A DNA stretch of 36,489 nucleotides from Candidatus Bipolaricaulota bacterium (GCA_014360945.1 JACIWM010000003.1:1-36489), one strand, 5' to 3'. Counted from the stretch's first letter, positions 23,558-31,172 are shown. The notes: generated by a model not told the origin, from the sequence alone. Numbers and translations are program-made.

Positions 23558-23563
23558 TATCAT
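23558..23563 (+). promoter_or_regulatory. Putative -10 box of the lptF-lptD fusion gene
   Basis: TATCAT ends 6 nt before the GTG start at 23570 and there is no Shine-Dalgarno. The divergent miaB promoter lies within the same 65-bp gap. No consensus -35 was found. Confidence 0.4.
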
Positions 23564-23569
23564 CCAGCC

Positions 23570-26500
23570 GTGCAGATTCTCCTGGATCGGTACATACTGC
23601 GCGAGATCATTCCGCCATTTTTTGTGGCCCTCTTGGCCTTCCTTGTGTTCATAAGCCTTGAGCTGGTCCTTTCCCTTTCCGATGCCCTCTTTGCCCGAGG
23701 AATCTCCGCCGCCGTTATGCTGCGCCTTCTTTCCTACAAGGTCCCCAACATCCTCACCCTGGCCGCGCCGGCCGGTGTTCTCCTTGCCACCTTCCTCGCC
23801 TTGGCACGGCTTGCTTCCGATCGGGAACTCCTGGCCTTGCAGGCCCTGGGATTCTCCCTACGCCGGATCCTCTTGCCCTTCTGGGTCTTTGGCCTCCTCA
23901 TAAGCGCCCTTTCTTTCCTGTTTTCGGAGTTCGTCGTTCCCAAAGCGGAGGCGATGTACCGCCGGGAGCTTCTCACCCTTCTTTATCGCGGCCCGGCTCC
24001 GCTGGTTCAAGAGAACGTGTTCTTCCGCGGCCCCCAGGGTGCCTTGTTCTATGTGGAGCGCTACAGCGGCGATAAGGTGGAAGGGGTCGTGGTCTACGAT
24101 CTTTCTGGAACCCTCTACCCTCGCAGCTCCTTCCCCGCTATGGTCACCGCCAAGGAAGGGGTTTTTTCCTCGGGGTTACTTCTTCTCCGCGAGGGCCGGG
24201 TCCTTCACTTCGGCCAAGGAGGAGAGCTCACGGAAATCCTGGGCTTTCAGGAATTGGCCATGGAGGTGGGTGAGAAGGTTGAGGAGGCGATCATCGGCGG
24301 GCGCACGCCAAGCGAGATGTCTGCCGGTGAGCTTCGGGAGCGCATCGAACTTTTGCAAAAAGCCGGGCGGGATGTTCGGGATCTCCTGGTGGAGTATCAC
24401 GGGAAGCTCGCGATATCCGCAGCGGCTTTTGTGTTCGTGCTCTTTGGGGCGCCCTTGGGTGCTATCCTCGGCCATCGCGGCCGGGCCACAGGAATGGTAG
24501 TGGGATTCCTCCTTGCCGCCGGAGCTCAAGCTCTTTTCCTTTGGGCGAGAACCTTGGCCAGAAGGGGCTTCCTTCCCCCGTTTTTGGGCGGATGGCTTCC
24601 CCATCTTGTGTTTGGGAGCCTTGGCCTCCTCCTTTTCCTGAGCGCTGATCGTTTGCGCTTCCGCGGCCTCCTTCTCCTTTTTGCCTTGAGTACCGTTGGC
24701 CTGGCCGCTCCGCCCCTCACCGAGCTTTCCGCCGAGGAATTGGTGGTAGAGGCCGAAGGAAAAGTCCTCTTAGCTACCGAGGCCCGGGCGGTGGTGGGCA
24801 CGCATCAGATCTCCGCACGTCGCCTGGCCCTGAGGGAGGAAGACGGGTGGGTTCTGGAGGCCTGGGAGGCCACCGTTCTCTCCGGCGAGGCCCGACTCCA
24901 GACGGCCTTTCTCCGGGCCATCCTTAACCCAGACGGCGTTCTCAAAGAAGCCGAGCTCCGGGATTTCTCCGGAGAGACCCGTTTTTCCGGGCCGGAAAAG
25001 GAGGAAAACCTCATCTTCTCCGCGGAGGAGGGAAAGGTTTGGTTCTCAGGGGAGGAGATCGCCCAGGCCTCTGGGAAAAACGTGGTGTTTACCACTTGTC
25101 CTTGTCTTGCGGGCGCACCGTATTTAGTGCGAGCTCAGGAATTCTGGCTCATTCCGGAGGAATGGCTTTTTGCTCGAGGGCTCGTGGTGGAATCCTTTGG
25201 TTACACCATCGTTTGGCTTCCCGTTTATGCCGCGCGGCTCGGGAAGGAAAGCGTTCCGTTCCTGCCGGAGGTGGGCCACTCCGCCCTCGGCCTTTTTTTG
25301 CGGTGGTCTATTCCCTGGACCCTGGCCCAGGGGTCGGTGGGCGCTCTTGTCCTCACCGTCTACCCTCAGGCCGGCCGGGTGGACCCGGCGCTCTGGACCT
25401 TTTGGGACACGGGAAGCCTTTTTCTGTCCGGGGAGCGGGCTACTTTGCGGTTCCGCGGCGAGCTCTTCGGCGCCCCGTGGAGCGTTCAAGGTCGTTACGA
25501 CACCCAAGGACTTGTTTTTTCCCTGACCGGAGCCGCCCAAGGCTGGCAAGTGCGTGTGAACGCCGGTTTTGTTGATGCCGAAAAACCTTATTCGCGCTTG
25601 CCCGAGATCTCCATTTCGCGAAGCTTCTCGACTTTGGGCGGAGAATTAAGCTTCAGGTGGGGGTTCGGTCGCTATCGGGAAGAGGGAAAGGAAGGATGGC
25701 GCACAAGCCTTGGGGCGAGTTGGTCCTGGTCCACGCGTATCTCGTTCCTTTCCGCTCAGCTTCCCCTGGAATTTGGGCTGGATCAATATCCCGGCACAGC
25801 CCGAGCCTACGCCGCGATCCAGCCTAGCCTCTCCTTTGGGGGCCTCAGCCTTTGGTACCGCGGACAGGTCAGCCTTGGCCGCTCCATTTTCTCCTTTGAC
25901 GCCACCCCTAGCCAAAGCCAAGTCGGGATAAGCCTTTCTGCCTCGGCCTCCGGCCTAAAACAGACCCTCACCGCAGGGTGGGACCTCGTCGAGAACGTCC
26001 CCCTTCCTCCTCGTTGGACCCTGGAGGGCCCCAATTTCCGAGCAAGCTTCCAATTCCAAGCTCAGCCCCTTCAGTTAGCCCAGGCGCGGTGGGAGGGAAG
26101 GCTTCAGGGCCAAAATTGGTTTCTGAATCTATCCGGCGGGGTCAGCGCCGGAACGTGGGAAGATCTGATTCTCCGCGGGCAGATGGGAAGTGAGGACTGG
26201 TCGGCGACCGGCGGAGTACGTCTCAGCCTACCGGCATTTTTCGCAAAGCGCGCATTCTTCCAAGTCCAAGGGAAGGCCGGAGCGGACTGGAGCTGGTCAC
26301 TCGCCGGAGAGTACGACTTCCTTTCGCAGTCCTTTGTGCAGTGGGAAACCTATGTGTATCGTACTTTTTTGGGGTGTCTTCGGGTCGGGCTTGGCCTTTA
26401 TCCCGGCGGCTTCCGCGTGAGTCTTGATGTTCCCGCGTTTCCTGAGGCGCGAGTGCAATTCGCCCCCTTGGACGAGGGTCTTCGCCTTGGCGGGCTATAA
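23570..26500 (+). CDS. LptF/LptG permease fused to an OstA/LptD-type outer-membrane protein
   Basis: A 976-aa protein in one uninterrupted frame. Residues 1-360 are a YjgP/YjgQ (LptF/LptG) permease: helices near 15-40, 58-80 and 100-122, a periplasmic beta-jellyroll region (about 130-270), and helices near 278-300, 306-328 and 342-358. Residues 361-380 (LRFRG, then a hydrophobic stretch, then GLAA) look like an internal signal peptide. Residues 385-500 resemble an OstA/LptA jellyroll. Residues 505-976 match LptD: the TTCPC cysteines (C510, C512), WLPVYAARLGK, and many alternating beta strands forming a barrel, with a late Cys at 936. LptF and LptD normally act in the inner and outer membrane respectively. 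Lipid export is the likely role, with the polypeptide either spanning the periplasm or being cleaved. The start is GTG 23570. Confidence 0.85.
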   Translation: MQILLDRYILREIIPPFFVALLAFLVFISLELVLSLSDALFARGISAAVMLRLLSYKVPNILTLAAPAGVLLATFLALARLASDRELLALQALGFSLRRILLPFWVFGLLISALSFLFSEFVVPKAEAMYRRELLTLLYRGPAPLVQENVFFRGPQGALFYVERYSGDKVEGVVVYDLSGTLYPRSSFPAMVTAKEGVFSSGLLLLREGRVLHFGQGGELTEILGFQELAMEVGEKVEEAIIGGRTPSEMSAGELRERIELLQKAGRDVRDLLVEYHGKLAISAAAFVFVLFGAPLGAILGHRGRATGMVVGFLLAAGAQALFLWARTLARRGFLPPFLGGWLPHLVFGSLGLLLFLSADRLRFRGLLLLFALSTVGLAAPPLTELSAEELVVEAEGKVLLATEARAVVGTHQISARRLALREEDGWVLEAWEATVLSGEARLQTAFLRAILNPDGVLKEAELRDFSGETRFSGPEKEENLIFSAEEGKVWFSGEEIAQASGKNVVFTTCPCLAGAPYLVRAQEFWLIPEEWLFARGLVVESFGYTIVWLPVYAARLGKESVPFLPEVGHSALGLFLRWSIPWTLAQGSVGALVLTVYPQAGRVDPALWTFWDTGSLFLSGERATLRFRGELFGAPWSVQGRYDTQGLVFSLTGAAQGWQVRVNAGFVDAEKPYSRLPEISISRSFSTLGGELSFRWGFGRYREEGKEGWRTSLGASWSWSTRISFLSAQLPLEFGLDQYPGTARAYAAIQPSLSFGGLSLWYRGQVSLGRSIFSFDATPSQSQVGISLSASASGLKQTLTAGWDLVENVPLPPRWTLEGPNFRASFQFQAQPLQLAQARWEGRLQGQNWFLNLSGGVSAGTWEDLILRGQMGSEDWSATGGVRLSLPAFFAKRAFFQVQGKAGADWSWSLAGEYDFLSQSFVQWETYVYRTFLGCLRVGLGLYPGGFRVSLDVPAFPEARVQFAPLDEGLRLGGL

Positions 26501-26501
26501 T
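26496..26501 (+). promoter_or_regulatory. Putative -10 box inside the preceding stop codon (CDP-alcohol transferase gene)
   Basis: TATAAT covers the TAA stop of the lptF-lptD gene and ends 8 nt before the ATG at 26510. No Shine-Dalgarno is present. The same ten bases, GGGCTATAAT, recur at the ribF/tsaB joint. Confidence 0.5.
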
Positions 26502-26509
26502 AGAAAGCG

Positions 26510-27049
26510 ATGGGAAAGAAGGAGCGCCTTCCCGATTGGCTTACAGCGAGTCGGGTTCTTGTGGCCTTAGCTATCCTGGCCCTCATCCCTGCGGGGCCAA
26601 AAGCGTTGGCCGCCGTGGCCGGTCTCCTCCTTTTGGGCTGGACCACGGACATGGTGGACGGCCGCCTCGCCCGCCGCCTGGAAAAGGGCCCTACCTGGCT
26701 TGGCGAGCACGACTTCCAGATCGACATGCTCATGGTCCTCGCCTCCGCGGTGTTCCTCACCGCCACCGGCCTCGTGCCCCCGGAGGTAGGCGTTCCATAC
26801 ATGTGCGGGGCCGTCCTCATCTCCCTCTACACCTTGCGCTTCCGGGACTTCCTAAAGTTCAAGTCCGTGACCATGCTTTTGGCCTTTCCCTGGGTGTTTA
26901 CTCCCTTCATTCTCGCCCTTTTCCATGCGCCGGTGGCAGCATATGCTGGCTTGGTGTGGATGATCCTCGCCCTTATTCTTGATTGGCGGCGGTTCTTAGG
27001 GGTGGTCGGCGATTTCCTCACCGGAGCTCGCGCGTACTTCCGCCACTAA
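26510..27049 (+). CDS. CDP-alcohol phosphatidyltransferase family protein
   Basis: A 179-aa integral membrane enzyme with about five or six helices. The family transfers a phosphatidyl group from CDP-diacylglycerol to an alcohol. The signature D-x2-DG-x2-AR-x8-G-x3-D-x3-D is recognisable as D47, D50-G51, A54-R55, D68 and D72. The glycine that should fall at position 64 is leucine, with a glycine at 65. All the metal-binding aspartates are kept, so activity is expected. The length fits phosphatidylglycerophosphate synthase (PgsA) or a related enzyme, but the acceptor alcohol is not determined. Its stop overlaps the convergent ruvB stop by 4 nt. Confidence 0.87.
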   Translation: MGKKERLPDWLTASRVLVALAILALIPAGPKALAAVAGLLLLGWTTDMVDGRLARRLEKGPTWLGEHDFQIDMLMVLASAVFLTATGLVPPEVGVPYMCGAVLISLYTLRFRDFLKFKSVTMLLAFPWVFTPFILALFHAPVAAYAGLVWMILALILDWRRFLGVVGDFLTGARAYFRH

Positions 27050-28047
27050 AGGAGTCGAGGAAACGGCCGACTCAGATGGGCGTAGGCCCGCTCCGTGGCC
27101 ATGCGGCCCTGTGGTGTTTTCCTGATGAACCCCAGAGCGATGAGGTAGGGCTCGTAGAGCTCAGCGATGGTGTTCGGATCCTCACCCAACGCCGCGCTCA
27201 ACGTCTCCAGTCCCACCGGTCCGCCATCGAACCGATCAATCACCACCTCTAAAATCCGCCGATCCAGTTCGTCCAGACCCTCTTCATCGATCCCCAGCAT
27301 CCGCAGGGTTTCCTGGGCTACAGCCAAAGTGATGGTGTTCAGTCCCTGGACCTGGGCCACGTCTCGAGCGCGGCGCAGAAGTCGCAGGGCGATGCGTGGC
27401 GTTCCCCGAGCCCTAGTCCCCAGCTCCCGGGCCGCCTCCGGTTCGATCTCCACTCCGAGTCTTGGGGCGGCGCGGCGCACGATCTCCGCCAACTCTTCCG
27501 GCCGGTAAAACTCCAGCCGGAACACGACCTCGAATCGGTCCCGTAGAGGGGTGGTGAGAAGGCCCTCCCGGGTGGTGGCGCCAATGAGAGTGAACGGCGC
27601 CAAGGAAAGCTCGATGCATCGGGCATGTGGCCCCTCACCGAGGACAATGGGGAGCTTCCAGTCCTCCATGGCCGGATACAGGATCTCCTCCACCTGGGGC
27701 CGCAGGCGATGGATCTCATCCACAAAAAGGATGTCGCCCGGGGAAAGATGGGTGAGGATAGCCGCCAGGTCCCCCGGCCGTTCCAAAGCTGGCCCGGAGG
27801 ATACCTTTATTTGCACGCCCATTTCATTGGCGATGATGTGGGCCAACGTGGTTTTCCCTAACCCCGGAGGGGAAAGAAGAAGAACGTGATCCAGCGGCTC
27901 TCCCCGGGCCTTGGCCGCTTGAATGTATACCCTGAGCCGCTCCTTCACCTTCTCCTGGCCCACAAACTCATCGAGGGTGCGGGGGCGGAGGGTGCGCAAC
28001 TGCGGCTCCACCACATCCGGCCGGAGATTCCGCCAATGAGAAGCCAT
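27046..28047 (-). CDS. ruvB: Holliday junction branch migration ATPase RuvB
   Basis: A 333-aa AAA+ motor that drives branch migration with RuvA. Family blocks are clear: RPRTLDEFVGQ near the N-terminus, Walker A PPGLGKTT, Walker B ILFVDEIHRL, sensor 1 FTLIGATTREGLLTTPLRDRF, and the arginine-rich sensor 2 region RGTPRIALRLLRR. A C-terminal winged helix ends RTPQGR-like (KTPQGRMATERAY). The start is ATG 28047 (MASHWRNLRP); the longer frame to 28224 is antisense to the TolB-like gene. A TACAAT box lies 11 nt upstream. ruvA and ruvC are not in the window. Confidence 0.96.
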   Translation of the reverse strand: MASHWRNLRPDVVEPQLRTLRPRTLDEFVGQEKVKERLRVYIQAAKARGEPLDHVLLLSPPGLGKTTLAHIIANEMGVQIKVSSGPALERPGDLAAILTHLSPGDILFVDEIHRLRPQVEEILYPAMEDWKLPIVLGEGPHARCIELSLAPFTLIGATTREGLLTTPLRDRFEVVFRLEFYRPEELAEIVRRAAPRLGVEIEPEAARELGTRARGTPRIALRLLRRARDVAQVQGLNTITLAVAQETLRMLGIDEEGLDELDRRILEVVIDRFDGGPVGLETLSAALGEDPNTIAELYEPYLIALGFIRKTPQGRMATERAYAHLSRPFPRLL

Positions 28048-28058
28048 GTTCGTTCGCC

Positions 28059-28064
28059 ATTGTA
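28059..28064 (-). promoter_or_regulatory. Putative -10 box of ruvB
   Basis: TACAAT on the minus strand ends 11 nt before the ruvB ATG. The predicted leader is only about 3-5 nt and no Shine-Dalgarno is present. It lies in an 80-bp divergent gap shared with the TolB-like gene promoter. Confidence 0.45.
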
Positions 28065-28090
28065 CCGAAAAAGCGCGGGTGCGATCCAGT

Positions 28091-28119
28091 TTGTCTTGGC
28101 CTTTCCTTTCCCCTAAAAT
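28091..28119 (+). promoter_or_regulatory. Putative promoter of the TolB-like gene and ribF
   Basis: TTGTCT (28091-28096), 17 nt, TAAAAT (28114-28119), then 8 nt to the ATG at 28128. This is one of the clearest near-leaderless promoters in the window. Confidence 0.55.
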
Positions 28120-28127
28120 GGCTAACG

Positions 28128-28934
28128 ATGCGTGCTTTCTGTTGTGCCATTTTGATCTTTGGCCTTGCCGCTTCCGCTCAAGTATTCCATCTTTCCGCCC
28201 TCGACTGGTCCCCGGATGGCACACGCCTTCTTCTCGTCACAAACTTTCAGCTTTTTTTGGCCGAGGACGAGAGCTTGCGAAAATTGACACCTATTTACGC
28301 AGAGACGTGGACGGATTGGGCCCGCTTCGGATCCGACGAGTGGTTCGTCTTCCCCTCCCCGCTCGCCGATGGTTTTGGTCTTTGGCGGGGATTTCTCGAC
28401 GGCCGAGAACCGGAGCTTCTCCACCGGAGCGAAAAACCGATCCTCTGGCCCACGGTGTCGGCTGATGGCACGAAGATCGCGTTTGTTGAGGACTGGAACG
28501 ACTTAGTGATCCTGGATCTTTCTCGGGGGGAGGCACGGACGGTACTGGGCGGGGATTGGCCCAAGGCCACCCCGGAGTTCCTCCCGACTGGCCAAGCCCT
28601 GCTCTTTGCGGGCTTTTGGGCCCGTGACCATGAACCAAACTGGGAGATCTTTTACCTGGACCTCGCCACCCTCAACCTGATCCAGCTCACGGCCGACCTC
28701 TTCTTCGACTGGTGCCCCCGCATCTCTCCCGATGGCCTTTGGATCGCGTTTGTCTCCAACCGCGGTGGGACCGGAGATATCTGGATTATGCCCCTTTTCG
28801 GAGATACCCCGTTCCCGGTCACGGAGGACCCCTGGGACGACGCGTTTCCCGCGTGGTCCCCGGACGGGAGCACATTGGGCTACGCCTCTTTCCGCCTGGA
28901 GGGCTGGGAATTTCGGCGGACTGGAACCCATTGA
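28128..28934 (+). CDS. TolB-like WD40/PD40 beta-propeller protein, exported
   Basis: A 268-aa protein with a signal peptide (MRAFCCAILIFGLAASAQ). It has repeated PD40-type propeller strands: LDWSPDGTRLLLV, PTVSADGTKIAFV, PEFLPTGQALLF, PRISPDGLWIAFVSNRGG and PAWSPDGSTLGYAS. About five or six blades are visible, shorter than full TolB (about 430 aa) and without its N-terminal domain. It probably sits in the periplasm as a binding scaffold; no enzymatic motif is seen. The stop codon falls immediately before the ribF coding region, so the two are likely cotranscribed. Confidence 0.85.
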   Translation: MRAFCCAILIFGLAASAQVFHLSALDWSPDGTRLLLVTNFQLFLAEDESLRKLTPIYAETWTDWARFGSDEWFVFPSPLADGFGLWRGFLDGREPELLHRSEKPILWPTVSADGTKIAFVEDWNDLVILDLSRGEARTVLGGDWPKATPEFLPTGQALLFAGFWARDHEPNWEIFYLDLATLNLIQLTADLFFDWCPRISPDGLWIAFVSNRGGTGDIWIMPLFGDTPFPVTEDPWDDAFPAWSPDGSTLGYASFRLEGWEFRRTGTH

Positions 28935-28939
28935 CGGCC

Positions 28940-29821
28940 GTGCCCCGGGTCGTTGCCGTCGGCCGCTTTGACGGAGTGCATCTCGGCCACCGCCACCTTC
29001 TTTCCCACGGGAGAGATTTGGCCCGCGCGCGCGGCTGGTCCCTTTTGGCCTACACCTTCCCCCCGGAGTTCCCCGCCCTTCTTCCCCTTCCCGCAAAGAT
29101 TCGGATCCTTCAAGAGCTCGCCGACGAGGTGGAAGTGGTTGACTGGAAAAGGGTGCGAGAACTTTCTCCCGAGGATTTTTTGCGTGAGGAGATTGTGGGG
29201 CGGCTTGGGGGCCGGGCCTTGGTGATGGGGAGGAACCACCGCTTCGGCCGGGACGCGGCCGGAACCCCGGAGCTTGCCAGAAAGCTCGGGGAAAGTCTGG
29301 GACTGGAAGTCCACGTTGTCCCGCCCTTCCTTTTAGGCGGGGAGATGGTGAGCTCTCAGCGTATCCGGGAGCTGGTGCAATCCGGCGAGGTGGAGCGGGC
29401 CGCGGAACTTTTGGGCCGTCCTCCGATCCTCGTGGGCAATGTGGTACGGGGTGCGGGCCTGGCCCGAAAACTCGGATTTCCCACACTGAATTTGGAGATC
29501 GACCCGGTCCTGATCCGGCCGCGGGACGGGGTATATGTGGCCTGGGCCTTCTGGCCCAAGGGAGGCGGACCCGCCCTCTTTTACCACGGAAAACGCCCGT
29601 CTTTTCCGAACTTGCCCCCATCAGCGGAACTACATCTTCTTTCGGCTCCTCTAAAATCCCCGCCCACCCATGTGGAAGTTCATCTTTTGCGATTCCTCCG
29701 TGCGGACACTTCCTTTCCCTCCCCGGCAGCACTGGCGAAGCAGATAGAAAAAGATTTGGAACAAGCACAAGGGATTCTGCTTTCCCTTTCCCCACCCAAG
29801 CCCATCTTGACCGGGCTATAA
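28940..29821 (+). CDS. ribF: Bifunctional riboflavin kinase / FAD synthetase
   Basis: A 293-aa enzyme that makes FMN and FAD. The N-terminal nucleotidyltransferase domain has GRFDGVHLGHRHLL near its start, MGRNHRFGRDAAGT, and SSQRIRELVQSGEVERAAELLG. The C-terminal riboflavin kinase domain begins GNVVRGAGLARKLGFPTLNLE and continues with PRDGVYVAW and GKRPSF. The late block usually reading R-x-E-x-x-F is RADTSF here. The start is either GTG 28940 or TTG 28931, which overlaps the TGA of the upstream gene; both give an intact domain, and GTG is chosen. Translation is probably coupled to the TolB-like gene. Confidence 0.92.
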   Translation: MPRVVAVGRFDGVHLGHRHLLSHGRDLARARGWSLLAYTFPPEFPALLPLPAKIRILQELADEVEVVDWKRVRELSPEDFLREEIVGRLGGRALVMGRNHRFGRDAAGTPELARKLGESLGLEVHVVPPFLLGGEMVSSQRIRELVQSGEVERAAELLGRPPILVGNVVRGAGLARKLGFPTLNLEIDPVLIRPRDGVYVAWAFWPKGGGPALFYHGKRPSFPNLPPSAELHLLSAPLKSPPTHVEVHLLRFLRADTSFPSPAALAKQIEKDLEQAQGILLSLSPPKPILTGL

Positions 29822-29822
29822 T
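29817..29822 (+). promoter_or_regulatory. Putative -10 box inside the preceding stop codon (tsaB)
   Basis: TATAAT overlaps the ribF TAA stop and ends 6 nt before the GTG start at 29829. No Shine-Dalgarno is present. The context GGGCTATAAT is identical to that at 26492-26501. Confidence 0.5.
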
Positions 29823-29828
29823 CGCGCC

Positions 29829-30470
29829 GTGTACACGCTTGCCATCGAAAGTGCCGGCCCTTTAGGTGGAGTGGCCCTTTGGAACGAGACGGAGGCCCAC
29901 GAGATCATCGTCCCCCTGGGCCCCGGACGCGGAGAAGTTCTTCCGGAGTTGATCAAAGAGCTCATGCGGCAGGCCAAAGTTAGCTGGGAAAAGATTTCCC
30001 TCATCGCGGTGGACGTCGGACCGGGCTCATTTACCGGCCTTCGGGTTGGGCTGAGCCTGGCCAAGGCCTTGGCCCAGGTGCGCGGCCTTCCCGTGGTTCC
30101 CGTGCGGCAAACGGAGGCTGTGGGCTTTCCTCTCGCCCGGTTTTGGCCCGGCCGCGTGTGCGTGTGGATCCACGATCGCCGGGATTACGTGTACATGGGG
30201 TGGGTGGAGGAGGAGCGGGCCGGGACCGAACTCGTCCTCACGTTTTCCGAGGCGCTCGGCCGGGTGCGGGAACACACGGGAGTGCTTCTTGCGGGAACCG
30301 GAGCGGTGCGCTTCGCCCAGGAAATCAAAGCCCAAGCAGAACAAATTGTCCTGGCACCAGAGACTTTTTCCCATCCCCGGCCGCTGGTGGTGGCGCAGAT
30401 CGGATACGCTCGTTATACTCGTGAAGGCCCTGTGGATTTGCTGAAACTAGAGCCGCACTACGTGCAATAA
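29829..30470 (+). CDS. tsaB: tRNA threonylcarbamoyladenosine biosynthesis protein TsaB
   Basis: A 213-aa ASKHA-fold partner of TsaD in t6A37 tRNA modification. It starts MYTLAIESAGPLGGVAL and contains the diagnostic VGPGSFTGLRVGLSLAKALA block (about residues 63-82). The length is normal for bacterial TsaB. It lacks the metal-binding histidines of TsaD, as expected. The start is GTG 29829 with no Shine-Dalgarno. rpmB follows 10 nt later, so they form a short translation-related unit. Confidence 0.94.
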   Translation: MYTLAIESAGPLGGVALWNETEAHEIIVPLGPGRGEVLPELIKELMRQAKVSWEKISLIAVDVGPGSFTGLRVGLSLAKALAQVRGLPVVPVRQTEAVGFPLARFWPGRVCVWIHDRRDYVYMGWVEEERAGTELVLTFSEALGRVREHTGVLLAGTGAVRFAQEIKAQAEQIVLAPETFSHPRPLVVAQIGYARYTREGPVDLLKLEPHYVQ

Positions 30471-30480
30471 GGAGGCAAAA

Positions 30481-30669
30481 ATGGCGAGGGTTTGCGAGAT
30501 CTGCGGTCGCGGTCCTGATTATGGGCATAGCGTCTCCCACTCCGGCAAGCGCACACGGAAGGTACGGGCACCGAACCTCCAGCGGGTGCGGGCGGTGATA
30601 AACGGGGTGCACCGGCGGATCCGCGTCTGCACGCGATGCCTTAAGGCAGGAAAGGTCCAAAAGGCTTAG
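30481..30669 (+). CDS. rpmB: 50S ribosomal protein L28
   Basis: A 62-aa basic ribosomal protein. It has the L28 layout: CEICGRGPDYGHSVSHSGKRT at the start, RAPNLQRVRAVINGVHRRI in the middle, and a C-terminal CTRC pair. The two CxxC pairs (residues 5-8 and about 51-54) would form a zinc site, so this is the zinc-binding (C+) form. A strong Shine-Dalgarno (AAGGAGG) lies 5 nt before the ATG, and a Rho-independent terminator follows 30 nt after the stop. Confidence 0.97.
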   Translation: MARVCEICGRGPDYGHSVSHSGKRTRKVRAPNLQRVRAVINGVHRRIRVCTRCLKAGKVQKA

Positions 30670-30698
30670 AAATGCCTGAAAATCTAGCCCGTTTTTCG

Positions 30699-30732
30699 GC
30701 TGGCACCATGGACGCGCGGTGCCAGCTTTTTT
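30699..30732 (+). terminator. Rho-independent terminator after rpmB
   Basis: GCTGGCACC (30699-30707) pairs perfectly with GGTGCCAGC (30718-30726) around a 10-nt loop, followed directly by six T (30727-30732). It closes the tsaB-rpmB unit. Confidence 0.9.
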
Positions 30733-30744
30733 GTGCCTGATAGC

Positions 30745-31170
30745 ATGATTGAGAAATTTCCCGTGGGCGAGGTGGTTCGGGCCAAGGTAACGGAAATTTT
30801 GCCCAACGGGGCGGTGGTGGAGCTCGAGGAAGGGAGCGAGGGTTTCCTGCCCGCCGCGGAAAGAGATGGAGAGCTTGAGGTGGGAGCGGAGGTGGTGGCC
30901 AAAGTTATCGCCTACGACCGCTCCGGCCGGCCGGTCCTTTCCCAACGCCGTGTCTCCCCTGCTGACCTGGAGGAGGCCGAGTTTCACCGCGAGGTTTTAG
31001 AGTTCCGTTCTGTTCTTTCCAACCGGTCCATTTCTGTCAATATTCCAGAGGCGCAGCTCCAAAAGGAGCGGGTCGAATGGCGCCTGGCCCGGTGGCTTTC
31101 CCAAGCGGAAACCCTGCTTCGGCGCCGCCAGGGAAGGCCCTCCCTTCTTGAGAGGCTGGAAAAGGAGTGA
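30745..31170 (+). CDS. S1 RNA-binding domain protein
   Basis: A 141-aa protein. Residues 6-70 form one S1 (OB-fold) domain: VGEVVRAKVTEILPNGAVVEL, EGFLPAAE, VGAEVVAKVIAYDRSGRPVLSQR. The rest is a charged helical tail of about 70 residues ending SLLERLEKE, with no recognised domain. It probably binds RNA or the ribosome, but the partner is unknown. The start could be ATG 30745 or GTG 30733; neither has a good Shine-Dalgarno. The gene begins just after the rpmB terminator and its stop overlaps the ribosome-binding region of the ferredoxin gene, so it heads the oxidoreductase operon. Confidence 0.8.
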   Translation: MIEKFPVGEVVRAKVTEILPNGAVVELEEGSEGFLPAAERDGELEVGAEVVAKVIAYDRSGRPVLSQRRVSPADLEEAEFHREVLEFRSVLSNRSISVNIPEAQLQKERVEWRLARWLSQAETLLRRRQGRPSLLERLEKE

Positions 31171-31172
31171 GG

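Noticed and set aside
24176..24604. A 142-codon minus-strand frame inside the LptF part
   Set aside because: No domain, and it is fully antisense to a well-supported membrane protein gene.
23570..26500. The idea that the lptF-lptD gene is two genes joined by an assembly error
   Set aside because: The frame is continuous with matching composition on both sides and a sensible junction, so the error hypothesis is not preferred, though it should be checked with read coverage.
28503..29795. A 430-codon minus-strand open frame
   Set aside because: It is antisense to the TolB-like gene and ribF, proline/glycine/arginine-rich, and has no family features.
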